A DNA stretch of 64,000 nucleotides from Hydractinia symbiolongicarpus (lineage: Eukaryota; Cnidaria; Hydrozoa; Anthoathecata; Hydractiniidae): assembly GCF_029227915.1 (NCBI RefSeq), contig NC_079886.1, positions 6,696,001-6,760,000 of the forward strand, in the 5' to 3' direction. Of the stretch, positions 9,878 through 22,225 are shown one piece after another. How positions within the stretch are numbered: the first letter of the stretch is position 1; each line of letters opens with the position of its first letter. The notes beneath the pieces are model-generated. The model made no database searches. It saw only the letters and a program-made list of their open reading frames with translations, and was not told where the DNA came from. Both the position numbers and the translations under genes were made by a program.

Positions 9878-12800
9878 CTAAGTTGATTCTGTAACAGTCA
9901 AAACTGGTGGTGACGAAGTGTCTTCACCGGAGACTGGTGACTGACTGTCACCACTGGAAAGGGACAGTTGCGTCGTACCATCATTGTCTTTTGTGGGCAC
10001 GGTATCTATAGTTTCATCTGTAGGCTCAGGGACTGGAGAATTTCCATCACTTCCATCATTTAACGAGGGTGGAGAGTGAGTCTCTCCATCGTGGTTACTT
10101 AAAAGCTCAACAGAAGAGTTCAAGGAAGAATTTAACGACAAATCACCATTGAAAGTGGAGCCATTTAACGACGAGTTTAAGCTGCCGCCGTTAATTATTA
10201 GAGAATCATCAGCCAGGCCCTGCTCTTGTTGCTGCCGTAACTTCGCTTGTTTACGAGCAGCCGCCAACCGGTTACGAGCTTCTCTTTTCACCTTTTCGTT
10301 ATCAATCGTATTATTATTTTTATTTTTCGGTCGAGGAGATTTATTTTGGGTCTTCCGTTTCGTTTTGGGCGTTAACGAATTTGGTGATGCAGCCTAAACC
10401 GAAAAAACAACTCAAGATTATTCAAACACACACACTAAAAAAACATTCATGCATGTTATGTACATATGTACACATACCGTTGGACCATCTAACGTGTCTT
10501 GTGATATCCAATTATTTGCTTTCAACTTTTCAATTTCGACAAACAATGACGAAACATCGTCAATCTAGACAAAAAGAATTATGTCACTTTGAAGCATTTA
10601 CAACAAACATTTTAGAACGAGTTGAAACTTCATTTATAAAGCTGACTCTACGAGCTAGGCGAAATATAGTGAAGTGCCGATGAAAATATATAAAAAAATT
10701 AATAATATATAAAAAAATATATATATAAAAAAAGTTTAATTGCACTCACTTGTATAAACATCATATCCCAATAACCCAACAAATCCGTTGCTTTCGTTTC
10801 TTTCTTGTCAGGATCGTTTTCCTACAAGAACATAACACTGAACATAAGACAGCGGCGGTGGTGCGGTGGTGCGGTGGTACAGTGGTGCAGTAGTAGCGCG
10901 TATAACTTGCAACAAAAGGTTACAGGTTCGAGTCCTCGCTTCGGCGAATTTTAAAAGTAGTGTTGACAGCTGGTTTGGAATCACTGAGAGACTGCAAACT
11001 GGCTTGGGAGTCAGGCTACCATGTTAGAACAACGCTGCATGTATTATGTCATTAAATTTCAATAGAAGAGGATAGGGTATAAAACTAGGGCGTTAGAAGC
11101 TATGTTACCAGGTTTAATAAGCAAATTCTAGCAAACTGCCCGAATCCCTCCGAAACAGCAGTTTAGACATTTTGGCGGTCAAAAACAACAAAATTTTCGG
11201 TATTTTTTACTGCTTCTATTTTTCTTTTTTACTCTAATCGTATAATAAAGAGCGTACCCTGATACGTGTTCATTAGTTTTTTTCCCTCAAAAATATTTCT
11301 CCGTACTTATACTTTATTATTTGCCAGTCGCGAAAATTCGTTTTAGACAAGCTTGGCCGACTAACAAAAATTTATGTTCTAAAAATGTAAAAAATCGCGT
11401 ATCTGATACTACTGGAGTACAGTACGTAAGCAGAGGAATGGGAACTACTTACAATATTATCGTGACAAAGGTCTTCAAACTGTTTAAATCGTTTCGACAA
11501 CAGTAACTGAGCTTTGCCAACAGCGTTTCTTACTTTTCCATGCGCTAAAAATAAAAACATAAAAGCATCATTTGTAAGCACTTCGTCACGCCATGCGAAC
11601 GGTGTACTTGTCACGAATAAAAAAAAACAATCCAAAAAATATGCACTCATGTGATGTCATATATAAAAAAAAAACAATTTGTCATGTCAGAAGACAACAT
11701 TTAAACTAGTGTTGTTTATTTAGCTTGTCTGACAAATTTGCCTGAATTTACAGATATTTTGTGGACTGTTTAAAATACATAGAAAATACAACGCCTCCTT
11801 TTTTCAGTGTGAAAAAAAAATTCTCTTGTGCGAAAGTAAAAGAGTCAATTGCGCGACTCTGGGACACCTATAAAATTTCTTAGATATTCCTGGCCAGACA
11901 AAACAGTTTATTCTCCCTGACTTTGATAATTTTGCCAATGCCCTTAAACTTTTTTGATTGAGTGCAAATTTATAATTCTCCACGATTGTGAAAACGTGTA
12001 TTTCAGTTTACTGAAGCTTAGCCTCTCATGGCCTTTAAATATATTTTGTAGCATTATAAAGATCCTTCTAAAAATCCTTTAGTCAATTAAATATATATGG
12101 AAATTATATAGGCATCAAAAAGGGTTTTGCAACAGAGAAATTTTCTGTTTTTTGTACATTCTGGTAAAGTTTAATTTTAAATCGTAGGGAAATGGGGAGG
12201 AGAGAGGAGAGACCACAACAAATGGAAGTTAATGAAGCTAGTTGTTTGGTCTTCTCAAAGACGTTGTAAAAAAATTCCTAATGACTCTAAATGATATAGT
12301 TGTAACCAATTAGAATGCATGCATGCACTAGAACATTCATAAATATTCTAATGAACATTGCAATACACACAACCTTTGAATCAATGGTGGGAAGGAATTC
12401 AACACAACTTGATATTCACAAAGATCATAAATTATAAATCAAAGGAAAATCAAAAACAAAAAAAGACATTCAATAGCATGTCAACAAAAATTTATTTGCA
12501 GTTGAAATTCTGTATATACAAAACTAAACATATTAAATTAAGAATTGTGTTTGTTATAACAAGTCACAATTGTGTATTAATAAAAATTTAATCCTTTCCT
12601 ATTTCCAACACAAATGTTCCCTGCATAAATAATAAAGAAAAAAAGAACGACACAATTTTCGACGAATAATTTCTCACCTTCTTCAGGTAAATCCAACAAC
12701 CTAGCATCTCGTTCAGCCGCATCTATCAATGCATTCAGTTTCTCTTTCTCCATTTCCAACCGCACCAAATAATACTTCCCATCTTTTTGATTTGTGCCAT

Positions 12801-13018
12801 TTATAGGTGGCATGTTTTCTTTGACTTCTGCTTTATTCCGTATTTTAGCCAGTTCAGCCAATCTTAATTTAACAAGAGATTCTTCCATATCTTTAACGTA
12901 CTTTTCGTATTTGCTGTTGCTAAAAATGAAAGTTTAAAAAAAGTTTGTTCACAAAAATAAAGCATTTCTGAAATTAAAAAAGATAAATAAAGGCTCACAT
13001 TTCCAAACCATGTAATTG
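9878..13018 (-). CDS. GKAP-domain protein (DLGAP family, HURP/DLGAP5-like), 3' exons
   Basis: Six exons in minus-strand order: 13018-12999, 12919-12678, 11544-11453, 10821-10750, 10564-10478 and 10393-9878 (stop). All five junctions are GT-AG and phase-compatible; together they give about 342 residues without the N-terminus. The GKAP domain is clear: YLVRLEMEKEKLNALIDA, then VRNAVGKAQLLLSKRFKQFE, then ATDLLGYWDMMFIQ, then a partner helix IDDVSSLFVEIEKLKANNW. A basic helix REARNRLAAARKQAKLRQQQ follows, then a 110-residue Ser/Asn/Gly-rich tail. In mammals DLGAP1-4 are synaptic scaffolds and DLGAP5/HURP stabilises spindle microtubules; the short form and basic helix suit a HURP-like role, but I cannot decide. 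The 20-nt exon at 12999-13018 is the least certain. Confidence 0.8.
10857..10950 (+). repeat. tRNA-derived SINE head in an intron of the GKAP gene
   Basis: A tRNA-like A-box region (AGTGGTGCAGTAGTAGCGCG) is followed by a perfect B box, GGTTCGAGTCC, at about 10925-10935. It is preceded by GGTGGTGCGGTGGT triplet-like repeats. The pair of boxes with no foldable acceptor stem points to a SINE rather than a functional tRNA. Confidence 0.55.
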
Positions 13019-16000
13019 CTAACAAAACGTGAGTATCTAACTGAATCGCTTCCCGTTTTTCTTTAGTAAAAGAAAATGCAGTTTATAATGGATAATAACT
13101 CTAGTTCAATTTCATTGTTATGTTAAAGTAATGTAAATTCAATCAAGCTAATATCCTAATTAATCAAATTAAGAGTTTTTAAATTAAAAACATATCCTTC
13201 TCACTAGACCAAGCAGAAGAAATTGTTTACATAAAAAACTTTTGCATTTGAATAAGAAAAACAGTTATCCTATTTTGATCAACCAAAAATCAAATGCAAA
13301 ATCCATGAATTGTCTTGCAAAAGGAGAATTGCTCATTAGAACCCGGAAAGCTTTTTAATCTCACTTTCCATTTGACAGAATGATATCATAAAAATTTGCA
13401 AAGTCAATAAAAAGCACAACAATGGTAAACAACACAATGTAAACACTTGTATACAATGTATTCACTTAGTTTACAATTTGAGATTCTAATTTTAAAAAAA
13501 ATTAAAACTAGCTTTCTTTATCATAAAGTTTGTAAATTTTTTTAAAAATATTATTTTTATAATGACATTGTGACATTAATTTTAGTTGTTTTAAAAAAAA
13601 ATTTAAAAAATTAAAAAAAAAAATCAAAAGGCCATTTTTGAATGTTCAGCAAAAAAAGAAATTTATAATTAAAAAAAAAAACCAAAAAACCTGACTTGTA
13701 CAAATCTCCATGAGCAGACATTTTACTGCACAGGAAGGATTTCAAAATTCAGCATACTGTTAGAACAACACTGTTCAATCTTCATTTTTTTTGGAATAAG
13801 TTAAAAAAGTTTGAACACAATATCAACTCGTAATTGTTTCAAAATTCTTTTAGAATAAATTTTTGCAATTCATATTTTTGGTTAAAAAACTCAAAGTAAT
13901 ATTTTTAAACAAACATCATCTAAGAGGTCTATCAATAAAAAAAGTCACTTATATCTTTTTCCGTGTGGGTAACTTAAAAATCACTTGATACTACAATTAA
14001 TCCGATTTCAGAAAGCTTGGTCAACCAACCTTTTTTGGAAAAGACAAATTGCAACGTTGTCAAAAAACCATAAACCCCAATATCTTTGTAACCATTTGTC
14101 ACAAGTTACATACATGAACCCATATATATCATGTGTTTCAAGCTTTATTCAATAGGGGCAACCAATCTACACTGCTGACTTCAGCAAAATTTTAAACTCT
14201 CATATCTCTTTAACCGTTCGTTGAAAGCACATGATCCTATACGTTATTTTAATCAGAATTTTAAACTCTATCACTTAAAGAAATATTAAAAAAACTTAAA
14301 TTATGCACTGCTGACTTCATTAAAATTTCTACAACTCTTTTTTGATTGTTTGTAGAATAAACATGAGCCTATACAATTTCAAGCTCTACGCAAAGACATG
14401 TGTACTTACAAGTTATCAGGCCTATAAATAAGAGGAGAGAAAAGGCGTGCCCAATTCTGAAAAATTCTGAAAAAAATGGGATAATAGCCAACCATTAGCT
14501 GCTCCCACAGTTTCACAAAAAGTTTGGCTAGCTGAGCAATTTTGATTTCCGAACTTGGTACTCTGAATTTGTTTTTCTAATAATTTGTTTAGATAGAACT
14601 TGGAACATATTTTAAGTTTCAAAATTAAAAAATAATTTTAAATAGAATAATACCAACAACAATTTCCCTGTTCCCCTTGTTTCACCTGTGTGTCATCAGC
14701 GTTTACTACCGCACAAAGGATGGATCGCATGGCTAGGTATCAGCTGTAATAGGCAGCTACCAACTAGACAGTTTAACTAATAACTCAACTTGCAACTTTT
14801 TGATATGTAAGAGTATTAAAGAGTTTATAAGAATTTACAAAACATTTTTTTTCATGAAGGTAAAAAAGCAGGACCATGTAGGGTAAAATGAGTATACATT
14901 AACAGATTATTTTTGGTGGTGCAAGTTAAACGTTGGACTTCACGTTTTATTCTGTCTTTTGTCTTTTGTTTTTCGATGATACTGTTTACCCCTTGATTCG
15001 TCTTAAAAACTTCATCTTTGAGTCTTTCAAGGGTGGTATTAGAAAGAATACCTGTCTTTCTTCCCTGCTTTCGCCATTGCCCTATTTTGATGAGTTTAGT
15101 TAACAAGACTAAAGTGGTATTCGATTTTTTGTTTTTCTATGTTATTTGTTTCAGTCACAGTTTATATTATATGATGTTTTGTTATATATATGTATGTCTT
15201 TATAGGTTTCTTTATCAGGACACGGAATTACAGCAGTAATTTATTACTAAAGTGTAAATATATTTATGATAAATAAATAAATTACTCGTGAAGCTTGTTT
15301 GAATTATTGGCATAAGTTCATTGCAGAAAAAGCTCTGGCGATTAACTCAAGTATTACTCAGTCCACAAGAAGTCAGTCAGCTGCCTCACGCTAAGTTCTA
15401 AAAAATCCTCATACGTTGTAAGAGGCATAATTTAATTGTAAAAATATGTTTAAAGTTGATTAAATATTCACTTCAGCATTAAAATAATAATAAAACACAC
15501 TGTCCCTACGTCCTACATGTGTATTTAATTGCTATTTCTAATTCATTAATAGATCAAAGCAATACGCTTAAATAAATGTTGCCTGGTGTTATCCCCTGTT
15601 ACTTAAATAAAACATTACGAAGACCTAAACACGCTAAGTTCTTTTCTTTTTGTGTGTTTTAAGAGTTTTCTACTACAACAGTATATAGGGTTCAAAGTTT
15701 AACTTGCACCACCGGGCTTCGATATCCATAATGGCGCATAATCTCTGAAATAGTCTATTAGGAGAGATAAAACATCTAGTTTATCTATTTGCAGGATGCA
15801 AGGTTAAACAGTTTTTCCTAGCTTGCCTCTTGCACTATCTTATAATAGTCAGAAAATATGACTAGCTACATATAGCTATAGATTGCATTATCAAGCTAAC
15901 AACTAACCACTGTAGTTTAACAAAGACAGTTGCCAGACTAATTTTTTTTGGAAATTACTATCTACCTCACTATAGCTAGCAAATCCAAGATAAACTTATT

Positions 16001-16763
16001 TGTCATTGCCTGTGTTAATTTCAGTTTTTACTATTTTTATAACTAGCTAGCTTCCTCAAACAGGGTTGAACCTAATCTAGTTAGTGTTAAGGCTACACCT
16101 ACAGGCTACAAAATTTCCCTAATTGACTTGATGAAATGCTTTAGAACTATCTTATTTATTTTGACATCTTACCGCCATTGATGCACATTCAGCTGTAAAT
16201 AAATTTAAAAAACCAACTGCATTTTTATACAATGAGGCGTCTGGACATGGCAAGGTTGGCAAGATAGTGAACCTAAGTTCAGCAATTATATACTAGTTAT
16301 AAAAGTACAACTTAAGGATGACACTATAAACAAAATTATGGTAATTATTTTACATCATCTTCTAATTATTTTTCTTTACTACTTTAACGCCTCCTTCTTT
16401 CCACATCTGCAGCGCCATCATGTAAAATATTCATCAAAATAACATGGCCGGCATGACGTAATGCATACAATAAACAAAACAAAGAAAACTTCCATATCGC
16501 GAATGTTTTATTTACTTTTATTGCATTGGACGCAAACAATAAACAAATAAAAAAATAAACATTGAAATAAACGTTATTTTTCGCACCTCTTATGGTTGTA
16601 GTTTAAATAAATAAATAAAAACAGTGCCACTTCTAAAACTTGTACAATAGTTTATAACACAACGATTCTAACTTTTGAACCGAGATGTCATCCTTTAAAA
16701 GGAGGATTAACCTTAAAAATACATCCTAAATAAACACCTCACGTATAATAAATATAAACTTAC
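13019..16763. other. AT-rich gene-free stretch
   Basis: No domain-bearing frame seen. It contains poly-A/poly-T runs at 13.5-13.7 kb, an open frame on the minus strand at 14852-15106 without a recognisable domain, and a 17-bp inverted repeat pair described separately. Probably intron or intergenic DNA. Confidence 0.5.
14915..15713. repeat. Candidate transposon bounded by 17-bp inverted repeats
   Basis: GGTGGTGCAAGTTAAAC at 14915-14931 recurs in perfect inverted form at 15697-15713, giving a 799-bp segment; similarity weakly continues five or so bases inwards. No target duplication is obvious. The minus-strand frame 14852-15106 crosses the left repeat. Could be a non-autonomous DNA transposon. 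Confidence 0.45.
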
Positions 16764-19011
16764 CAGAAGCCATCTTTGCTAGGTCGTTTAACTCTGAGCG
16801 TTTTTTTTATAGTGTACTGACTTGTTGAAACAAAATGAACTCAATAAGTATAGAGAAGGATATGAATGTCGGTGTTATAAATTTTTAACTATTTCTCGAA
16901 AAAAAATTCTCAATCTCCGCAAAAAAAGCAATAAACAGCGCTCTGCGTTTGTTATATATACATATGTAATTCTTTTAATGTGCTTTTGCTTTTAATCAGA
17001 TAGATATCCTGCATCGAGTTCACCGATTTTGACAATTATCTAAACTTGCAAATGTTTTCATTAACCAGCAAGCTGTTTGCTTTTTAAGATTCAAACATTA
17101 CAAAATTTTTGTTATCCTTTTAAAGCAATCTTACCTTCTCTGTGACAACTCCTTGGGAACTTATTTCAACTTCGTTAACAACTTTAATATTATTGTTCTT
17201 TCATTAAATTATAATCATAATTAATTACCAAAAGTTTCGTTGCACGTAACGACTTCCAATTAAAATGAAATCCTCTAAGACTTTTTTCATTACAGAAAAA
17301 AATTATTTTACAAAAAAGTTATGCTTCACAGAATATTTTTTAGCTGCATTAACTACCCAAAATTGTTTATTTGATGTAAATATTTGATTTTTTAACAACT
17401 GATTGAAAGCTGTGTACGAGGTTGTTATGATTTGTACGAAGAATCATGGCAATAAAGGGAGTTTCTCAACAAAGTCATTGATTAAAATTTTTTAAATTTT
17501 ATAACACATATATGCCCATTACAAATGATAATTACTCTTAGTTAACATATCAAGATAAAAAGTATGTATAAAAAGGTTTGGAAACGAAGGTGCACTTACT
17601 CATCCGGATTCCAGCATAAACAAGCCATATAGGATACGGAAGCTCTAGCCTTCAAAAAACAACACAGAGAAACAGATATAAAAGCTGTTAATATGCACGT
17701 AAATTTAAATTATACGGTTTTTATCATCCCAAGCTCGCCCCAGGTTTCCTAGATCTGTGTTTAAGCCTAAAACGAGGTTGTACATAAGCTCCATATAATT
17801 TCTACAATCTCGCAACCATTATACCAAGCTTGTTTTTATATATCAATCCAAAAAGATTTAGACACTAAATTTATTGTTTATTGTAGTTTTATCTCAATCT
17901 AAACAAAAGTTTAACGAGACTTTTGGATCGCAGAAGAAACCCAATATCACAGAGCGAAAAAAAGACTGAAAACGAGGTCTTTCATGGGTGTGTATAATTT
18001 TGATGTTATAAATATGTCTGATAATTTCCAACGTCGATGTAGGTCAAATAGATGCGAAACACACATTCACAACCTCGTCACCAGGGTCTAGTTGCCCAAA
18101 ATGCCCTGGGAACGAGGTAGACACATTCAAACCTGCCTCGTTTACATGACTTGATGTACATTTTTATAATTTTTTTGGTTTAATAATATCACACATGCGC
18201 AGATAAAAAACAACTTGGTAACAGGCAGCACAAAATACTTTTAGGAACTAGTTAGTGAGTTACAAGCAACCCCGTTTCCACGTTACATACGCTTGTGATA
18301 TATTCACAGAACGGCTCTGTAGTACAGACGCCTGGGGTGAGTTTAGGTTACAACCATAACTAATAGCTTTTTTGGTTACGCAAATTCAACTCGACGTGAC
18401 AATCTCGTCCCAGGAGCTTCTTTTTCGCTTTCTGATATGCGCGCTGGCGTATGTAACGAAAAAAAGCTCTGGAAATGAAATTGAAACATATTAGAGTTTA
18501 CATCCCAGGAAAATTTAGAGAATAAATAGAGTTATTTTAAAAAAATTATAATAAAAACATAGCATAAAACAAACACAAAAGTGGGCGTAACATTGTTCTG
18601 TAAAATAACCTTTAAAACGTAAACAAACCGCTGTGAGAAGGAGTCCAAACTTTTCAGTAAAAATGATAGTAATTTAACTGTCCAATAAGAGTACTTACAA
18701 GCTTAAACTGTCTTAGAATTTGAGAGTTTTGTAAATCTCAAACCGAAGTATCTCGTTCAACTTCGTCTAGTAGTGTCAATAAATATTTCATTATATTATT
18801 ATTTTCTTTTTTAACACCACAGAATTTGAGTAAACCAAGCTTTTGTAAACATCTGCTCCTTATATACATTACTTTAAACTATAGAAAAAAAAATCCAAAG
18901 ACTTGAAAACTCTCCATACCTGAGGTTTTTCTTTGTAGTGCTGTGCTTGTTGCAGAGAATTCTATTGTTGAAATCAGTGGGGAAGCTTCACAGAAGACAG
19001 GCGAATCTTCT
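16764..19011 (-). CDS. Candidate exon chain of unknown gene (or 5' part of the GKAP gene)
   Basis: Three minus-strand segments have good acceptor and donor sites and fit each other in phase: 19011-18920 (pyrimidine-rich acceptor, donor CAG/GTATGG, reading EDSPVFCEASPLISTIEF and on), 17644-17600 (donor GA/GTAAGT, reading LPYPIWLVYAGIRM) and 16793-16764 (donor CTG/GTAAGT, reading LNDLAKMAS). No domain is recognised. They are on the same strand as the GKAP gene and upstream of it, but the last one ends in phase 1 and the next firm GKAP exon starts in phase 0, so at least one more exon would be needed. Could be chance open segments in AT-rich DNA. Confidence 0.25.
18070..18118. repeat. Hairpin copy of a dispersed CCTCGTCCCCAGG-type repeat
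   Basis: AACCTCGTCACCAGGG is followed, after a short spacer with TTGCCCAAAATG, by its near inverse CCCTGGGAACGAGGT. Single arms recur across the window, e.g. near 18.41, 19.65, 20.16, 34.48, 51.88, 58.71 and 62.32 kb. Confidence 0.7.
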
Positions 19012-20732
19012 CTATAGTGAAACAGGAAAAAAAAAGATAATTCTGATGAGATGTAATTAAGGTCTTATGAACTTCTTACCCGGCTTACGATCTCGCAACT
19101 TTTACTAAGACAAACAAAGAGGCATGGGAACGAGTTTTTCACAACGCACTATTTTGTCAAATATGGTCTCAAACATTGTGATCATTCTTCGAATTCCCGT
19201 CATTATTTAAGTCTTGTTTAAATTCCTTTATATCTTTAATAGCCCCTTTTTCGTCAGTTTTTTAGGAGTACTAATTATACCTAACTGTATAATTTACACA
19301 TTCAAATTAAAATAAGATCAAGAAAAGAGAAAAGAGGTGATAATTCTAACATAAATACTTGCAGATAATCAGGAGTCAGTTGTCTTCATATGTTATATAA
19401 CAGATAAGATCTTTACCTCTTTGTTGGGTATAAAACCTGGTAGCGAGAAATTCCACCCCTCACACCCACCCCTTACCCACACTTTCTGTATTTGTTTTCA
19501 AAATTCAATACCGGATGATTTTGGAGTGTATTTCATCTCCCTTAATTCTTAATAACGTTTGTTGCATGTCTGACACATTAGGAATAAATAATGTTTACAC
19601 TAAAACCCCAGACAGATCGCAACTACAAGCAATTGAAACAAACTTCGCAACCTCGTCCCCGGGGGCTGTTGCATTTTTGACATCGAGATGTTTGGCCTTT
19701 AAGTAGGCGCTTCACAGCGAACTTTTGAATGGAGATCTTAGGCTATTTGATTAGAACATCTTAAAGAATTTTATTTTTGCTGACGTCAGTATGTCCAATA
19801 TTCTACAACACATCGAACATGTCAAAGTAATGCGGACATTGTGGAAGGTTACTTAGCGTAAACCCCTGCGAATTCTGACTTCTTCCCATTGCTTCAACCC
19901 AAGGGTCAAAATCGAAGTTCTCTCATAGCTTCACATGTAATGCATATTAATTTACTAAAAGTGCAAGTGTTTTCAAGTGCGACATTACCATTTTTAACTA
20001 AGGCTGAAGGACGTAAATTACGGTCTGAGGCGAGTTTGGTTATTCTTACTATACAGCAGTCTATTTGACTAAAAAGCTGATCACAAAATACTTAGTGTGA
20101 ACTATGATGAATGGATGCCTTGTCAGTGGGTACTTCAGCCAGTGGAAACTTATTAATGCTAACAAACAACCTTGTTCCCAGGACATTTTGCTTGGTTGAT
20201 AAAGTTGGTAGCGACAAAAAGGTTGTTAGCCACTCCGTAATAACGGCTCAGTTATTTTCTTATTGGGAAGATTAAACCAATACCATGAAACTCATATATT
20301 TTTAAATTCACCCTTGTTTTGAGATGATGGACGGCGATAATGACGAATTGAAGTAACATTAATTTAGCTACCATCATTAATTAGAGAAATTTACATTGTG
20401 ATTCTTACGTCCAATTTAAACAAGATGCTCTTTGGGCCAATTAGGTGACCTTAGCATTTATTTTTTTAAAAAGCACTACTAGACAGGGCAAGCTTTGTAC
20501 AGTTTTTTCGTGTTGCAGCTTTATGTTTCAGATAATTGTGTTCTACCACTAGGCGAGACAAATATCTTGTTGCCTCGTTTAACTATAAAATAATTATAGC
20601 TGCTCAAAGAAAAGTCATGAAGCTGAATAAATATATGTGATTTGAACTTAAACAAATGAATAGTGGTTAAATCACATGCAGTGAAAAAAACAAGATACGT
20701 AAACTTTTCATTATATATAAAAAATTAAAACT
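19012..20732. other. Gene-free stretch upstream of the epimerase gene
   Basis: Contains two arms of the dispersed CCTCGTCCC repeat (about 19.65 and 20.16 kb). No coding signal seen. The 50 bp before the epimerase ATG include a TATATATAAAA-like run at about 20713-20723 that could be a TATA box. Confidence 0.5.
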
Positions 20733-22225
20733 ATGGAACATTTTGAAATCACTTTGCTGGTTATCTGTGTTGCTATAGCATGCACGACAGCTTCCGACAT
20801 TTTAATTTTTGGAGGAAATGGATTTTTAGGTAGCCACCTGGTAATTAATCTTTTAAAGAAAGAACACAATATCACCTTGGTAAACCGTGGAAACGATTAT
20901 TTTAACTCACGGTCAAGTCTAGAGCCATTTGTACAACGCATTATCGCATGTGACAGGAAAACGTATTTACGTGAAACATGCAAAGAGTTGCTGGGGAATC
21001 TAAAATACGATTACGTCATTGATTTTAGTTCTTATGGAGATAAAGAAATTGAACAAGTAATTGATATTTTACAGAACAGAATTGGATTGTATATTTTGAT
21101 TAGCACCGATACTGTTTACGAGGTGCGCGAAAAAAAGCACGAAGGTAGGACAGTTGAAGAAGATGCAGAAAATAAATTTGAAGCGAAGAAAATAGAAGAT
21201 AAAATTAACGAAGAAAACAAATATGGCGCAAGTAAAATTGCTTGTGAAGAGCGGCTAAAAGAACAAAGGAAAAGATTTGGTTTTCCATATGTTATACTGC
21301 GACTTGCAGACGCTATAGGTTCAATTTTTTAAAATTTTAGAAGTCTGGTAAAAGTTTTTTTTTCAGCTATAACCATGCTATCAACACAAAAGTTGAATAA
21401 CTTCCTTTTTTCTCAATGTTAACAACAAGAAAAATACACGTTTTTAATATATAAGAGACGTACTTTTTAAGTTTAGCCTTGATGTTTCTTAACTTCCAGA
21501 CCTCTTTAGTAATCTCGAAAAAAGAGGGAGACTTGTTTGCAAGATAAAACTTGACATGGATAATTACTACATAATATTTGTTCTGTATTTTAGGTGAACG
21601 TGATAACACGTTGAGATGGTGGACTTATCAACTGTTCCTGAAAATACACAAAGCTTTAAAAATAAAAATACCGCTACCAAAACCTATTATGGAGAGAAAT
21701 TTCAGCATGGTATATGCAAAAGATGTTTCAGTTGCCATAGAAACAATTATAACAAACCCTGGTTTATTTCACGATCAAATAATTAATTTAGCGTTTAAGG
21801 AAGACGTAACATTACGTAGTTTGTTTACAGAAATAGGTGCCTGTTTAAACATAACAAATATGGAGTTTGATTATGACGAAAATACAGCATGGTTTAGGTA
21901 CCCATCAGTAGAAAAGGGACCAATAGATATTACGAAAGCTGAATTAATATTTGATTGGAAACCAACAAAGTTTATTGACGCCGCACAGCAGACGTGTGCA
22001 TTTTTTGAAAACGCAATGGTCGAACCTGCGTACGCAAAAGAACGAGAAGTGATGTTGGCTGAGTTTATAGAAGAAGCGCTACCAGATGATTTCACAGACG
22101 ATCAGTTATTTTCAAACAGTCTAATAGATGCCTACGGTCCTTTAGTTTTTAAAAATATCGATCTCGGATTTGATGTTGATTTGGATGAAAAAAGAATTGG
22201 TCAAGTTCCGAAGGAAGAACTATAA
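20733..22225 (+). CDS. Secretory-pathway NAD-dependent epimerase/dehydratase (extended SDR)
   Basis: Two exons, 20733-21318 and 21594-22225, join in phase (donor ATAG/GTTC, acceptor TTTTAG) to about 405 residues. Residues 1-20 are a signal-peptide-like hydrophobic segment ending near CTTAS. A Rossmann NAD-binding motif follows at once, FGGNGFLGSHL, so the mature protein would begin at its cofactor fold. LYILISTDTVYE provides the SDR serine, and NKYGASK the YxxxK catalytic pair. The second exon has ERNFSMVYAKDVSVAI, typical of the substrate-side part of extended SDRs, and ends in a D/E-rich tail. The substrate is probably a nucleotide sugar or similar, but nothing shows which. The family is frequent in bacteria and plants; in animals a secreted form is less usual. 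No ER retention signal is seen. Confidence 0.8.

Noticed and set aside
10857-10950. A functional tRNA gene with a perfect B box
   Set aside because: No acceptor stem pairs and the upstream triplet-like repeat is not tRNA. It is better read as a SINE head.
14852-15106. 84-residue minus-strand frame as a gene
   Set aside because: No recognised domain and it overlaps one end of a candidate transposon. Kept only as part of that repeat.
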